From Fructobacillus fructosus KCTC 3544 (GTDB lineage Bacteria > Bacillota > Bacilli > Lactobacillales > Lactobacillaceae), in assembly GCF_001438695.1 (NCBI RefSeq), contig NZ_JQBH01000004.1:10787-74786 (forward strand): DNA of 64,000 bases, given 5' to 3'. Positions 27,600-36,455 of the stretch are shown in pieces. The stretch's first letter is position 1. Each line of letters opens with the position of its first letter. Made by a program: the position numbers and the translations under genes. The notes under the pieces were generated by a model that was not told the origin of the DNA, searched no databases, and saw only the letters and a program-made list of their open reading frames with translations.

Positions 27600-28418
27600 T
27601 CACCGAAGCCCTCGAACCATCAAAAAATCAAAGCAACGCGCAGGTAAAATCGTGTGCAGAAAAACTAACGGTTTTGCACCGAAACCAACTAGATAACGGG
27701 GTTTCGGCCTTTTCTTGGAAACTGCTTTACTGATTGTCTTTGAAATAATTACTGGCTGAGAAAGCAACTGACCACTGTAAATCGCTTTTAAATGCTCAGC
27801 CGCCTGATTAGCATCTTTTTCATATGCGCCGTTTTGAGCTGAGTCTTTTAAATGCTCCGCTGCAATAAAGCCCCAATCCGTTTTAATTAGGCCAGGTTCA
27901 ATCAGCACCACTTGAATTCCAAATGAGGCAACCTCCATTCGTAAGGCATCTGAAAACGCCTCTAACGCATACTTTGTTGCATGATACCATGCCCCAAAAT
28001 AACTGGTAAACCGGCCACCCATGGATGAAACGTTGATAACACGACCTTCTTTTTGTCGGCGCATATGTGGGAGAACAAGCTTTGTTAGTTCAGCTACGCC
28101 AAACAAGTTCACCTCAAATTGCCGGCGAGCCTCAGTCAAATCAACGTCTTCAATGGCCCCGTACGAACCGTATCCCGCGTTATTAATTAAAACATCTATG
28201 TGTCCCTCTTGCGAAATAATTGTTGTAACAGCGGCGACCATCGAATCTTTGTCAGTCATGTCGAACTGAATGCCATGGATCCCTGCCTGATCAAGTTTTT
28301 TAATTTTTTCTTCATCACGACCAGCTCCATATACGATGTATCCCTCACGTTGAAGAAATCGGGCTGTTTGAAAACCAATTCCACCGGTTGCACCAGTAAT
28401 TAGAACAACTTTTTTCAT
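27600..28418 (-). CDS. Short-chain dehydrogenase/reductase
   Basis: The 272-residue NAD(P)-dependent enzyme has the Rossmann motif TGATGGIGFQTARFL, NNAGYGS, and the catalytic S-Y-K set (NVSSMGGRF, then WYHATKYALE, with Y and K). The C-terminal region with basic tail RPKPRYLVGFGAKPLVF is typical of the classical SDRs that act on hydroxysteroid-like or retinol-like substrates, but bacterial substrates are seldom known. AAGG lies upstream of ATG 28418. It is a single gene. Confidence 0.88.
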   Translation of the reverse strand: MKKVVLITGATGGIGFQTARFLQREGYIVYGAGRDEEKIKKLDQAGIHGIQFDMTDKDSMVAAVTTIISQEGHIDVLINNAGYGSYGAIEDVDLTEARRQFEVNLFGVAELTKLVLPHMRRQKEGRVINVSSMGGRFTSYFGAWYHATKYALEAFSDALRMEVASFGIQVVLIEPGLIKTDWGFIAAEHLKDSAQNGAYEKDANQAAEHLKAIYSGQLLSQPVIISKTISKAVSKKRPKPRYLVGFGAKPLVFLHTILPARCFDFLMVRGLR

Positions 28419-28471
28419 CGTTCAACCTTTCAGTAGCTTATTCAGACTAACAAATGGAAGAGTACGCATCG

Positions 28472-29530
28472 TTAAATAAAAATCAACGCACTCATCACCA
28501 CAATCAACTCCGCCATCACAACGTGAAAGCGCTTGTGATTGAGCAAGATGGCAATGTATTCACGAATCAATGCGTTTGGCAGGAAGTAAGAAGAAGTCTT
28601 CGCGCCAATACCGTTAATATTTAAACCAACCAAACGGGCGTATCCCGCTGCACGAAAGACGTGGTAATCGTTCGTGGCAAAAATGCCCTTATTGATATCA
28701 AAGCCGTGTGCTTCCAGTAATTGCTTTGAAAAGAGCATGTTTTCGTAGGTGTTTTTGGACTTGTCATCGACCAAAATTTTGTCAGCGGGCACACCGTGTT
28801 CGACGGCGTATTCTTTCATGGCAACACCTTCGGGCAGCTTCTCATCACCACCTTGTCCACCAGACATGACAATCGTCAGCATCTTGCCCGTCTTTTCAAA
28901 CTGATTCTTTTGCAAATCAATGGCGGCCTGGATTCGTGATCCCAGTAATGGTGACACTTTAGTACCACCAATTAAGCCAGAGCCCAATACGATGGCGTAT
29001 TCCTGGTCATTTTTTGGTCGAAAGACTTTGGTGATGAAAAAAGAGGTTAAGAAAGTCAGCACCCAAAAGAGTAGGTAGAGAACAAAAAGAATCGAAACGT
29101 TCTGTAAAAAAGCGATTGGTTTCGAATTTGGCCACCAGCTGTTTAGCAAACGGAATCCGGCTGGCACAATGATTAAAAGAAAGCCAATAATCAAGGTTAA
29201 GACATTCCCCAACGAATGACTTTCCCGGCGCCAAACAACCAAACCGTTAAAAATAAATAGGTAGGCCGACGTGGCCAATAACAAGAAGATTGGAATCGTA
29301 ATGATGACTAAGAGCACGAAATAGCCACTCAGCAGCGTTGGCTGATTAAGCGAAACCAAAAGTAATGTCAGCGTTAGAAAATAAGCAAGAATGGTGATGT
29401 TGACAACAATTCCACAGAGCAGTCGGTAGCGATTTTTTTGAATTAAACGATGAGAAACATAGGTTAGGATGGCCGACAAAATGAGCGAAAAAATCAGCGG
29501 ACCAGCCACCTGGCTAAATAAACGAGACAT
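28472..29530 (-). CDS. YdcF-like DUF218 membrane protein
   Basis: The 352-residue protein has six or seven N-terminal spans and then a soluble DUF218 domain: YAIVLGSGLIGGTKVSPLLGSRIQAAIDL, IVMSGGQGGDEKLPEGVAMKEYAVEHG, and ILVDDKSKNTYENMLFSK. DUF218 proteins such as SanA and YdcF are tied to envelope integrity or bind nucleotide-like ligands; the exact activity is unknown. The domain order with a long membrane part is typical of lactic acid bacteria. AAGGAG lies before ATG 29530. It is a single gene on the minus strand. Confidence 0.85.
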   Translation of the reverse strand: MSRLFSQVAGPLIFSLILSAILTYVSHRLIQKNRYRLLCGIVVNITILAYFLTLTLLLVSLNQPTLLSGYFVLLVIITIPIFLLLATSAYLFIFNGLVVWRRESHSLGNVLTLIIGFLLIIVPAGFRLLNSWWPNSKPIAFLQNVSILFVLYLLFWVLTFLTSFFITKVFRPKNDQEYAIVLGSGLIGGTKVSPLLGSRIQAAIDLQKNQFEKTGKMLTIVMSGGQGGDEKLPEGVAMKEYAVEHGVPADKILVDDKSKNTYENMLFSKQLLEAHGFDINKGIFATNDYHVFRAAGYARLVGLNINGIGAKTSSYFLPNALIREYIAILLNHKRFHVVMAELIVVMSALIFI

Positions 29531-29605
29531 GAACAGCTCCTTCAGTTCTTTATCTTTGTAAGTTCATTATAAGGCATTTAAGTCAGGATGATAAGAAGCA
29601 CGACC

Positions 29606-30577
29606 TTACAAAACAGTAAGTTTGCTGTTGCCGTCTTTGCTGGCCTTAACGTAAAAATTAGTACCCAGAGGCAGGGTAAAAATCGGCTGTGTGTGTCCAA
29701 AATCCACGTCGTAAAGAACGGGGATGGTTTGCAAAACGGGATATTTGTCGAGGATTAATTGCAGATTCTTCTCAGACATTTGATTTATCACTGGAAAACG
29801 TCCAATGACCAAAGCAGCAAGATCGGGATGAAGTTGCAAAATCTGTGCTAGTTGACTCGAAAACTCAAGCGGACTGCCCCCTTTTGCTTGTTCAACAAAA
29901 ACAACGGGATTAGCTACTTCAGGAAAATAAGTGGTCCCAGCCTGCAAATTGTAAGTTTGAATATTGCCACCTGTTGAAGTGCCCCTAGCCGAACCCTCAT
30001 TGTAGGCTTTCCATTCCCCTGCTTTCAGCTGTCGTGCAACGGAAGAATCGAACCACGCATCGGATGACCAGGATGCACTCGGCTTCAATTCAAAAGAACG
30101 ATGGCTGACTGCTTCAAGAAAAGACTGACTTTGATACTCCTGCAACTCGTCCATTTTAAAGGAAGAATAGGCGGGACCGTAGAAAGTCGCTAGGCCAGTT
30201 TTTGCTCGGATAGCATTATGCAAACTCGTCGTATCTGAATAGCCACAAAAGACCTTAGGATGTTTTGCAAGCAAATCATAGTCAATGTATGGCAATAACT
30301 CGTTCGAGTTGTTACCTCCAATGGTCGTCATGACGGCCTTCACCTGCTCGTCAAGAAAAGCATCGTGCAAGTCTGCAACACGGGAGGCAATGCTGCTTGA
30401 GTAAAAGACATCGTTTTCCAAAATATGCTGTCCAAAGCTGACCCGAAAGCCCAGTGCTTCCAAACGTTTCTTTGCCCGTAAATTTTCATTAAATCCACCA
30501 ACACGGGCGATGGATGAACTGGGTGAAATAATCCGGATTTCATCCCCTTTGTTCAATAAAGTCGGTCGCTTAATCAT
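29606..30577 (-). CDS. LD-carboxypeptidase family protein (peptidase S66)
   Basis: The 323-residue protein has the S66 fold of LdcA and MccF. The start GDEIRIISPSSS is typical. MTTIGGNNSNELLPYIDYDLL and VFCGYSDTTSLHNAI contain the nucleophile Ser of GYSD. Family members trim the terminal D-Ala from the L-Lys-D-Ala bond in muropeptides or cleave microcin C (MccF). The Glu/His relay is expected in the C-terminal half. Which substrate applies is not clear, but the lack of a signal peptide suits cytoplasmic peptide recycling. GGGAG precedes the start. Confidence 0.88.
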   Translation of the reverse strand: MIKRPTLLNKGDEIRIISPSSSIARVGGFNENLRAKKRLEALGFRVSFGQHILENDVFYSSSIASRVADLHDAFLDEQVKAVMTTIGGNNSNELLPYIDYDLLAKHPKVFCGYSDTTSLHNAIRAKTGLATFYGPAYSSFKMDELQEYQSQSFLEAVSHRSFELKPSASWSSDAWFDSSVARQLKAGEWKAYNEGSARGTSTGGNIQTYNLQAGTTYFPEVANPVVFVEQAKGGSPLEFSSQLAQILQLHPDLAALVIGRFPVINQMSEKNLQLILDKYPVLQTIPVLYDVDFGHTQPIFTLPLGTNFYVKASKDGNSKLTVL

Positions 30578-30656
30578 CTACACACTCCCAATCAAAAGTT
30601 ACTTAATTGTACTATACTTGAACTATCCGAAAAGAAAAGGCTAATTAGGAGGCAAC

Positions 30657-33227
30657 ATGACCAAACATCCATCCATCCCCAGTCAAATTGAAGTTCGTGG
30701 CGGCCGAGTACATAATTTAAAAAACATCAACGTGGACATTCCACTCAATCAGTTTGTGGCCATTTCGGGACGCTCAGGTTCTGGTAAATCCTCCCTGGCC
30801 ATGGGCATCCTCTTTTCAGAAGGGTCCAGGCGCTACTTGGAATCCTTATCCACCTATACCCAAAATCGAATGGGCAAGGATGTAGCGGCAGAGGTCGATT
30901 CAGTTCAATACATACCGGCAGCCATTGCCTTAAAGCAGCGACCGGCAACGCCGGGGGAACGATCGACTTTGGGCTCCATTAGCGAACTAGCCAATATCAC
31001 TAGGCTAATCTTTTCACGCCTAGGTTCGCCAGTTTGTCCAAACGGCCACCGAATGGCCCCTTCCCTTGCCATTGCTCAAGCCATGAACGCCGCCGAAAAA
31101 CCGGGTGAACACCATAATCAAGGGCAACTTACCTGTCCCGTTTGTGGCGTCCATTTTACGGCCTTTTCAGCGGAAGACTTTTCCTTTAATAGCACGGGTG
31201 CCTGTCCCACCTGTCACGGTACCGGACAGGTTCGTGAACTAGATGAACAGAAGTTGATTAAGGATGAGAATCTATCCATCAAGGACGGAGCCGTCGCTTC
31301 TTGGCACCTGCCTGGTCGTAATTTCATGCCCTCAATTGCCCAGACTTTGGGTGTTCGTATCGATGTCCCCTACAAGGATTTATCGGACAAAGAAAAACAG
31401 ATTGTCTTACACGGGGAAAAGAAACTCTACCCGGTTGACTTTCATACCTCAACTGGTCGCGTCTATCACTCGGACGGTTCCCTCTATGAAAACGCCTATG
31501 ATGCGGTCATGGATTCACTCGCCAACGTCAAAAGTCAGGCAACGCTCAAAAAACTGAACAAATTCTACCATTTCTCCATCTGCCCAACTTGTCATGGTTC
31601 ACGGTTAAATCCGGCTTTGTTAAAACAGACGGTCGACGGGCAAAACATCGTGCAGGTGTCCAATTTACCACTAGGAAAATTAGAAGGCTGGGCAACACAG
31701 ACCCTTTCTTCCTTACCTAAAAACATGACAAAATTGGCCAAAACGCTCTTTCAAAACTTAACGGGAACGTTGCGCCCAATCCTTGAACTCGGTCTGGACT
31801 ATTTAACCATGTCACGACCCGGCGCATCGCTTTCAACCGGAGAGTTACAACGGCTACAACTGGCTAAAACAATCCGGGCCCAGACTACCGGTGTCCTTTA
31901 TGTGCTGGACGAACCATCCATTGGACTACACCCGGATAACATTCGGGGCCTTATCAAAGTCTTTCGACAACTGATTGCACAAGGCAACTCGCTCGTCGTA
32001 GTCGACCACGAGGTGGACCTCATTGCAGCAGCTGACTGGATTATCGAGATTGGTCCAGGTTCTGGTGAGGCTGGCGGTCACGTCATTGATGCCGGAACAC
32101 CAGGCGATTTAGCCAAGAAGCCAGCCTCACTCATTGCGCCATTCTTGACTGGGAAAGCCGACATCCTCCATCAAAAAGTCAATGCACAGGGTCAGGGCTG
32201 GACAACGCTCACGGTTGATCATTTTCATAATCTCAACAACGTTTCGGTAAAAATTCCAGAACACGAAATTTCGACAATCACGGGCTTTTCAGGAGCCGGT
32301 AAAACGTCACTGATTTTGGATAACCTCTTACCGGCCATTCAAGCCAAAAAAGCTGGGGATGGGTTGCCGAAAACGGTAAGTTCACTGACGACGTCAATAA
32401 CTAATACGGTCGCCATTGATGCCAAACCAATCGGCCGGAATGCCCGCTCGACTTTGGCAACCTATACCAACATTATGGATGGTCTTCGGGAACTCTTTGC
32501 AGCTCAGCCAGCGGCGAAAAAAGCCGCCCTTACGCCAAGCGACTTTTCTTACAATAACAAGTCCGGAGCCTGCCCAACCTGTCAAGGATTAGGCGTAATT
32601 ACGGAGGATGTGCAGTTTCTACCAGACATCGTTGAGACCTGTCCAACCTGTGACGGGGGTCGTTACAACGAGAAAATCCAGACCATTTTCTGGCGGGGAC
32701 ATTCGATCGTCGACATCTTGAATTTGTCAGTTAAAGAGGCCCTTCCCCTGTTTCAGGATGAAGAAAAGATTGAACAAGAGCTAAAACTACTTGATGAGAT
32801 TGGGCTTCACTACCTCCATCTTGGCCAGGCAACGCCTTCTCTTTCTGGTGGTGAAGCACAACGGCTCAAGCTTGTTTCCCACCTACACAAAAGTCAAAAA
32901 AACAGTCTCTTTGTCTTTGATGAACCAACGATTGGCTTGCACCCCTTAGATGTTCAGACACTGCTCGGTGTCTTGAACCGACTCAAAGAAAAGGGCGCAA
33001 CTATCGTCATTATCACTCATGATCTTGATATGATGACCAATGCTGATTGGTTAATCGACCTCGGCCCACGCGGTGGTGACCAGGGGGGACGTGTCATGGC
33101 GATGGGCCAACCAAAAGAATTAGCTGAGCAATCCAACAGTTTAACAACACAGTATTTACACGAACATTTCGAAAAATTTCACCTTTTTAGTGAAAGTTCT
33201 TCAAAGTTAGATAACGAACGTTTATAA
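30657..33227 (+). CDS. UvrA-like ABC excinuclease paralogue (UvrA2 type)
   Basis: The 856-residue protein is shorter than housekeeping UvrA (about 940-950). It has two ABC modules with GRSGSGKSSLAMGILF and GFSGAGKTSLILDNL Walker A motifs. Zinc sites occur at CPVCGVHF/CPTCHGTG and CPTCQGLG/CPTCDGG. Signatures LSTGELQRLQLAKTI and LSGGEAQRLKLVSHL and both Walker B motifs (LDEPSIGLHP, FDEPTIGLHP) are present. UvrA2 forms are linked to tolerance of DNA-binding drugs. No uvrB or uvrC lies nearby. AGGAGG lies upstream of ATG 30657. Confidence 0.9.
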   Translation: MTKHPSIPSQIEVRGGRVHNLKNINVDIPLNQFVAISGRSGSGKSSLAMGILFSEGSRRYLESLSTYTQNRMGKDVAAEVDSVQYIPAAIALKQRPATPGERSTLGSISELANITRLIFSRLGSPVCPNGHRMAPSLAIAQAMNAAEKPGEHHNQGQLTCPVCGVHFTAFSAEDFSFNSTGACPTCHGTGQVRELDEQKLIKDENLSIKDGAVASWHLPGRNFMPSIAQTLGVRIDVPYKDLSDKEKQIVLHGEKKLYPVDFHTSTGRVYHSDGSLYENAYDAVMDSLANVKSQATLKKLNKFYHFSICPTCHGSRLNPALLKQTVDGQNIVQVSNLPLGKLEGWATQTLSSLPKNMTKLAKTLFQNLTGTLRPILELGLDYLTMSRPGASLSTGELQRLQLAKTIRAQTTGVLYVLDEPSIGLHPDNIRGLIKVFRQLIAQGNSLVVVDHEVDLIAAADWIIEIGPGSGEAGGHVIDAGTPGDLAKKPASLIAPFLTGKADILHQKVNAQGQGWTTLTVDHFHNLNNVSVKIPEHEISTITGFSGAGKTSLILDNLLPAIQAKKAGDGLPKTVSSLTTSITNTVAIDAKPIGRNARSTLATYTNIMDGLRELFAAQPAAKKAALTPSDFSYNNKSGACPTCQGLGVITEDVQFLPDIVETCPTCDGGRYNEKIQTIFWRGHSIVDILNLSVKEALPLFQDEEKIEQELKLLDEIGLHYLHLGQATPSLSGGEAQRLKLVSHLHKSQKNSLFVFDEPTIGLHPLDVQTLLGVLNRLKEKGATIVIITHDLDMMTNADWLIDLGPRGGDQGGRVMAMGQPKELAEQSNSLTTQYLHEHFEKFHLFSESSSKLDNERL

Positions 33228-33277
33228 TGAAAGTATTCGTTTTAAATACTTCATAAATATAAACTAAAGGAGCTAGC

Positions 33278-34027
33278 ATGGCAGAAGAACAGGACAGCCT
33301 CTTTCAATGCTTAATTGACCACGCCGAATACGACTTTGCGGGTGGTGCTTTCTTACACGAATTAGATCCGGAAACTAAGAAATTAATTATCGCCGATCAT
33401 CCGAAAGCTTCTGATCAGAGCTTTATCTGTTCTGAACACTTGGTAAAATATCGTCTTCAAAAACTTGATAAGATGATTCAAGAGGATAAGAAAAAGAACA
33501 AGCAAATTCACCAAAAGATGCACCGTGTTCTCGACAACGATAACTACAAGATTATCGATGTTGGTAAGAAGCTCGAAAACACCTATACCCTTGGACAAAA
33601 GATTGCGGACGGTGTTGCCCACTTTGGTGGTTCGTGGCCATTCGTGATTTCCTTTGTCGCTATCATGCTTGGTTGGATTATCATCAACGTGACGCACGTC
33701 TTCGGCGCCAACTTCGATCCCTTCCCCTTCATCCTGTTGAACTTGTTCCTGTCAATGGTCGCTGCCATTCAGGCGCCCTTAATCATGATGGCGCAAAATC
33801 GTGCCTCTGACTATGATCGGATGGAATCAAAAAACGATTACCACGTGAACTTGAAGTCTGAAGAAGAAATTCGCCTTCTGCACGCCAAAGTCGACCACCT
33901 CATCCAACAAGATCAACCAAACAGCATGCAAATTCAAAAGATGCAAATGGAGATGCTAGCTTCCATCAATGAACAACTTGCTTTGCTGACAAAGGAAGAA
34001 GATGCAACTGACAACTTGAAAAAATAA
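33278..34027 (+). CDS. DUF1003 domain membrane protein
   Basis: The 249-residue protein begins with a soluble part that has basic helices (KLDKMIQEDKKKNKQIHQKM), followed by two spans: FGGSWPFVISFVAIMLGWIIINV and DPFPFILLNLFLSMVAAIQAPLIMMAQNRASDYDR. This pattern with QNR...DR at the end is the DUF1003 signature. A C-terminal helix follows. Its cellular role is unknown; it might be a stress-related membrane protein. It has a TATAAT at 33223-33228 and AAAGGAG before ATG 33278. A palindromic stem and T-run at 34037-34062 ends the gene. Confidence 0.85.
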   Translation: MAEEQDSLFQCLIDHAEYDFAGGAFLHELDPETKKLIIADHPKASDQSFICSEHLVKYRLQKLDKMIQEDKKKNKQIHQKMHRVLDNDNYKIIDVGKKLENTYTLGQKIADGVAHFGGSWPFVISFVAIMLGWIIINVTHVFGANFDPFPFILLNLFLSMVAAIQAPLIMMAQNRASDYDRMESKNDYHVNLKSEEEIRLLHAKVDHLIQQDQPNSMQIQKMQMEMLASINEQLALLTKEEDATDNLKK

Positions 34028-34042
34028 GCAACAAAATGGCGC

Positions 34043-34258
34043 TCACGTTGAGCGTTTTTTTTGTGTGTTAATAAGAGTTTGGGCTGATTGCTGCACCTGA
34101 TTAATTGGACGAATCGCAATATCGTTCACTGCAGCATCGGCTGGCATATCCAATACATTGGTGACCGCCGATGCAATGCGTTCGGCTGAAATTGCATATT
34201 CTTCGTAGTTTTTTTCGGCATTTTCACGAATCTTTGAATCATTCATGTGTGAGGCCAA
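34043..34258 (-). pseudogene. C-terminal remnant of a short-chain dehydrogenase
   Basis: The reading frame contains EYAISAERIASAVTNVLDMPADAAVNDIAIRPINQ, which is the typical end of an NADP-dependent SDR. The NAD-binding, catalytic and most other parts are missing, and the end runs into the terminator of DUF1003. It is therefore a decayed fragment, with a start at 34258 that is only formal. The intact SDR at 36456-37208 ends with a similar VDVNEMIIRPRKQEI and is a likely relative. Confidence 0.75.
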
Positions 34259-34260
34259 AT

Positions 34261-34293
34261 TAAAAAAAGGACAAACAATAAATGTTTGTCCCT
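34261..34293 (-). terminator. Terminator downstream of the first DUF915 gene
   Basis: On the minus strand GGACAAAC and GTTTGTCC form a stem with an AT-rich loop, followed by seven T. It ends the 35546-36418 / DUF2255 / DUF915 run. Confidence 0.85.
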
Positions 34294-34304
34294 TATTAAA
34301 TAAA

Positions 34305-35159
34305 TTATGATAGTTTATCCGTCAAAAACTTGACTGATAACTCATCTACCTCTTGATTTTCGTGAAGTTTCGAATGCTGAGCGTTCTTGCCTGAAATTAA
34401 CCGTTCCTGGTAAGTACTTGGTGATTGAACAAAGTACTTCAGCGACTTGGAAGAATTGTTTGGCACCGTCGAATCGGACTGTGTCGATCCCGTACTGTTC
34501 CCGTAGATGTTTAGCACCTTCGTTGAGTTGTTCTGGTAGTACTTTTCCAATCCAGCTAAGGCCTTGAAGGTGTCGGTTTCCTGACTAGGCTGTCCCTGTT
34601 CATTCAATGACGAGAAAGCCGCCTCTTGACGGTTCAAACCGTTAAAGTGACCAGCAATGTCAATTTCGCGCTTAACCGCTGGCAGCTGGCTACTCTGCTG
34701 CACATGATTCTTCAGATAATAGACAATGGCCATGTTTCCCATGGAATGGCCAATTAGGTTGACCGATTGAATGCCTTGTTTGTGCAACTGGGTCATAATA
34801 GTCGTTACCCATTGGTTTGTCTTAGAAAAGTCTGAATTACGATTATCGTTAAATTGGACGAGGTAAATTGGATTTTTGTCACCAGCCTTGGCTTGGCCTG
34901 AAAAGTCGACTTTTCCGTTCTTTGAAACCGTGACGTTAATCGTACGGTTCGAAACCTTTTGCTTAATCAGATAGTTACTCATGTTTTTTTCGGCATTTCG
35001 TGATGAACCATAACCGTGGAAGAACACCGTTGCTTCCGTTGGCTTGGGCTCATTGCTTTTCGTTTGGTTCTGTTGCCGTTGATAAAGAAAGGCCGCGGCA
35101 GCGACCACCACGACAAGGAGCGGAATCAGGATAAGTAGAACTTTTTTGTATTTTTTCAT
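34305..35159 (-). CDS. DUF915 alpha/beta hydrolase, cell-surface type (copy 1)
   Basis: The 284-residue protein has a basic start with one span (VLLILIPLLVVVVAAAAFLY), then an alpha/beta hydrolase. VFFHGYGSSRNAEKNM provides the oxyanion region, and NLIGHSMGNMAIVYY the GHSMG nucleophile elbow. The C-terminal SKLHENQEVDELSVKFL contains the conserved His. It is secreted or membrane-anchored by family knowledge; substrate unknown. ATG 35159 overlaps the stop of the DUF2255 gene, so it is coupled. A paralogue lies at 51722-52579. Confidence 0.88.
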   Translation of the reverse strand: MKKYKKVLLILIPLLVVVVAAAAFLYQRQQNQTKSNEPKPTEATVFFHGYGSSRNAEKNMSNYLIKQKVSNRTINVTVSKNGKVDFSGQAKAGDKNPIYLVQFNDNRNSDFSKTNQWVTTIMTQLHKQGIQSVNLIGHSMGNMAIVYYLKNHVQQSSQLPAVKREIDIAGHFNGLNRQEAAFSSLNEQGQPSQETDTFKALAGLEKYYQNNSTKVLNIYGNSTGSTQSDSTVPNNSSKSLKYFVQSPSTYQERLISGKNAQHSKLHENQEVDELSVKFLTDKLS

Positions 35160-35533
35160 TTCTTATCTTTCAGTTGAATTTCAACGGTCGCCTGCCGTGA
35201 TTGCTCAGCAATCATCGGGGTAACGTATGGGGATGGTGCGTACTTTGCCTTGTAGGCGTCGTCGATTTTGCTTAGCAAGGACGCATCGTCAATTGGCTGG
35301 AAAGTCACGTCAAAGTCCTGACCAGCCGCTTGAATAATCCCGGTCCTGTTTGCCATCGCACTTTGATACCAGGAAGACTTCTGACCGTTATAAGCACGAA
35401 CGAACAAGCGATTGTCAACAACAACCTCCCAAATCCAGGTTGGGGTTCCCGCAACACCGTTTGCACGGAATGGTGCGATGTGCAAGTCGTCGGCTTCGTT
35501 AATGCGGTTCAGTGTTTCAGTTGTCCAGATCAT
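35156..35533 (-). CDS. DUF2255 family protein
   Basis: The 125-residue protein has the DUF2255 layout: WTTETLNRINEADDLHIAPFR, PTWIWEVVVDNRLFVRAYNG and SSWYQSAMANRTGIIQAAGQDFDVTF, resembling a small beta-barrel of the split-barrel type. Its function is unknown, though nitroreductase-like flavin or nucleotide binding has been suggested for relatives. It follows the aldo/keto reductase by 12 bases and overlaps the DUF915 gene by four. It is therefore part of the MerR-linked redox operon. Confidence 0.8.
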   Translation of the reverse strand: MIWTTETLNRINEADDLHIAPFRANGVAGTPTWIWEVVVDNRLFVRAYNGQKSSWYQSAMANRTGIIQAAGQDFDVTFQPIDDASLLSKIDDAYKAKYAPSPYVTPMIAEQSRQATVEIQLKDKK

Positions 35534-35545
35534 AAATCCTCCTTA

Positions 35546-36418
35546 TTATTTTAACGTTGTAACGACCGGATTTTCGAGATAGTGATAAACACGCTCAACT
35601 TCAGCCGGATCATTAACATCTAACATTGATGGTTTCTTCAAATCCAATTGATTGATTCTCGTCATTTCGTCTTGTGTTAGCTCAAAGTCAAAAACAGAAA
35701 AATTCTCTTGAATTCGATTTTCATGTGTTGATTTTGGTATAACGATAATGCCTTGCTGAATATTCCAGCGAAGAATCACTTGTGCGACTGATTTTTCATG
35801 TGCCTGAGTAATTTCCGTCAAAACCGGCTCGGTAAACATCCCATTCATCCCTTCAGCAAAGGGTGCCCAAGCTTCTGGTTGAATCTTATTTTCTGCCATA
35901 AACTTGAGTAACTCGGGCCGCTGGAAGTGAGGATGGTGTTCAATTTGATTAACATGTGGTACTATTTCGACATTTTTAACTAGATCAATTAATTTTGCCT
36001 CATCAAAATTGCTGACACCAATAGCGCGGATTTTACCAGCCTTATATAAATCAATAATTGCTTGGTAAGAGCCATAATAATCACCGAATGGCATATGAAT
36101 GAGGTAGAGATCAATATAATCAAGCTTTAACTTGTCAAGTGATTGATAAAAGGCCTGAACTGTCTGTCGATAACCCATTTCATTTACAAATGCCTTTGTT
36201 GTAATGAATAGTTGTTTTCGGTCGACGCCAGATTCTTGAATCGCACGGCCAACCGCTTCTTCATTTCCATATGACGAAGCAGTATCAATTAATCGATAAC
36301 CATTTTTAATCGCCAGCTCAACTACCTGTTGTGTCTCATCTAAATCACTGATTTGAAAAACGCCAAATCCAACTAGGGGCATTTTAACGCCGTTCCTTAA
36401 TGTCTGAAAATTATTCAC
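35546..36418 (-). CDS. Aldo/keto reductase
   Basis: The 290-residue enzyme has the AKR (beta/alpha)8 fold. LIDTASSYGNEEAVG has the catalytic Asp and Tyr, FITTKAF the Lys and LIHMPFG the His. IVIPKSTHENRIQENF binds NADPH. It reduces aldehydes or diketones such as methylglyoxal; the true substrate is not known. It lies 38 bases downstream of the SDR gene on the minus strand. The nearest promoter carries a palindromic MerR operator, so an aldehyde or electrophile role fits. Confidence 0.9.
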   Translation of the reverse strand: MNNFQTLRNGVKMPLVGFGVFQISDLDETQQVVELAIKNGYRLIDTASSYGNEEAVGRAIQESGVDRKQLFITTKAFVNEMGYRQTVQAFYQSLDKLKLDYIDLYLIHMPFGDYYGSYQAIIDLYKAGKIRAIGVSNFDEAKLIDLVKNVEIVPHVNQIEHHPHFQRPELLKFMAENKIQPEAWAPFAEGMNGMFTEPVLTEITQAHEKSVAQVILRWNIQQGIIVIPKSTHENRIQENFSVFDFELTQDEMTRINQLDLKKPSMLDVNDPAEVERVYHYLENPVVTTLK

Positions 36419-36455
36419 TTTAATCCCCTTTCATTTTTATCCAAAAGAAATTATT

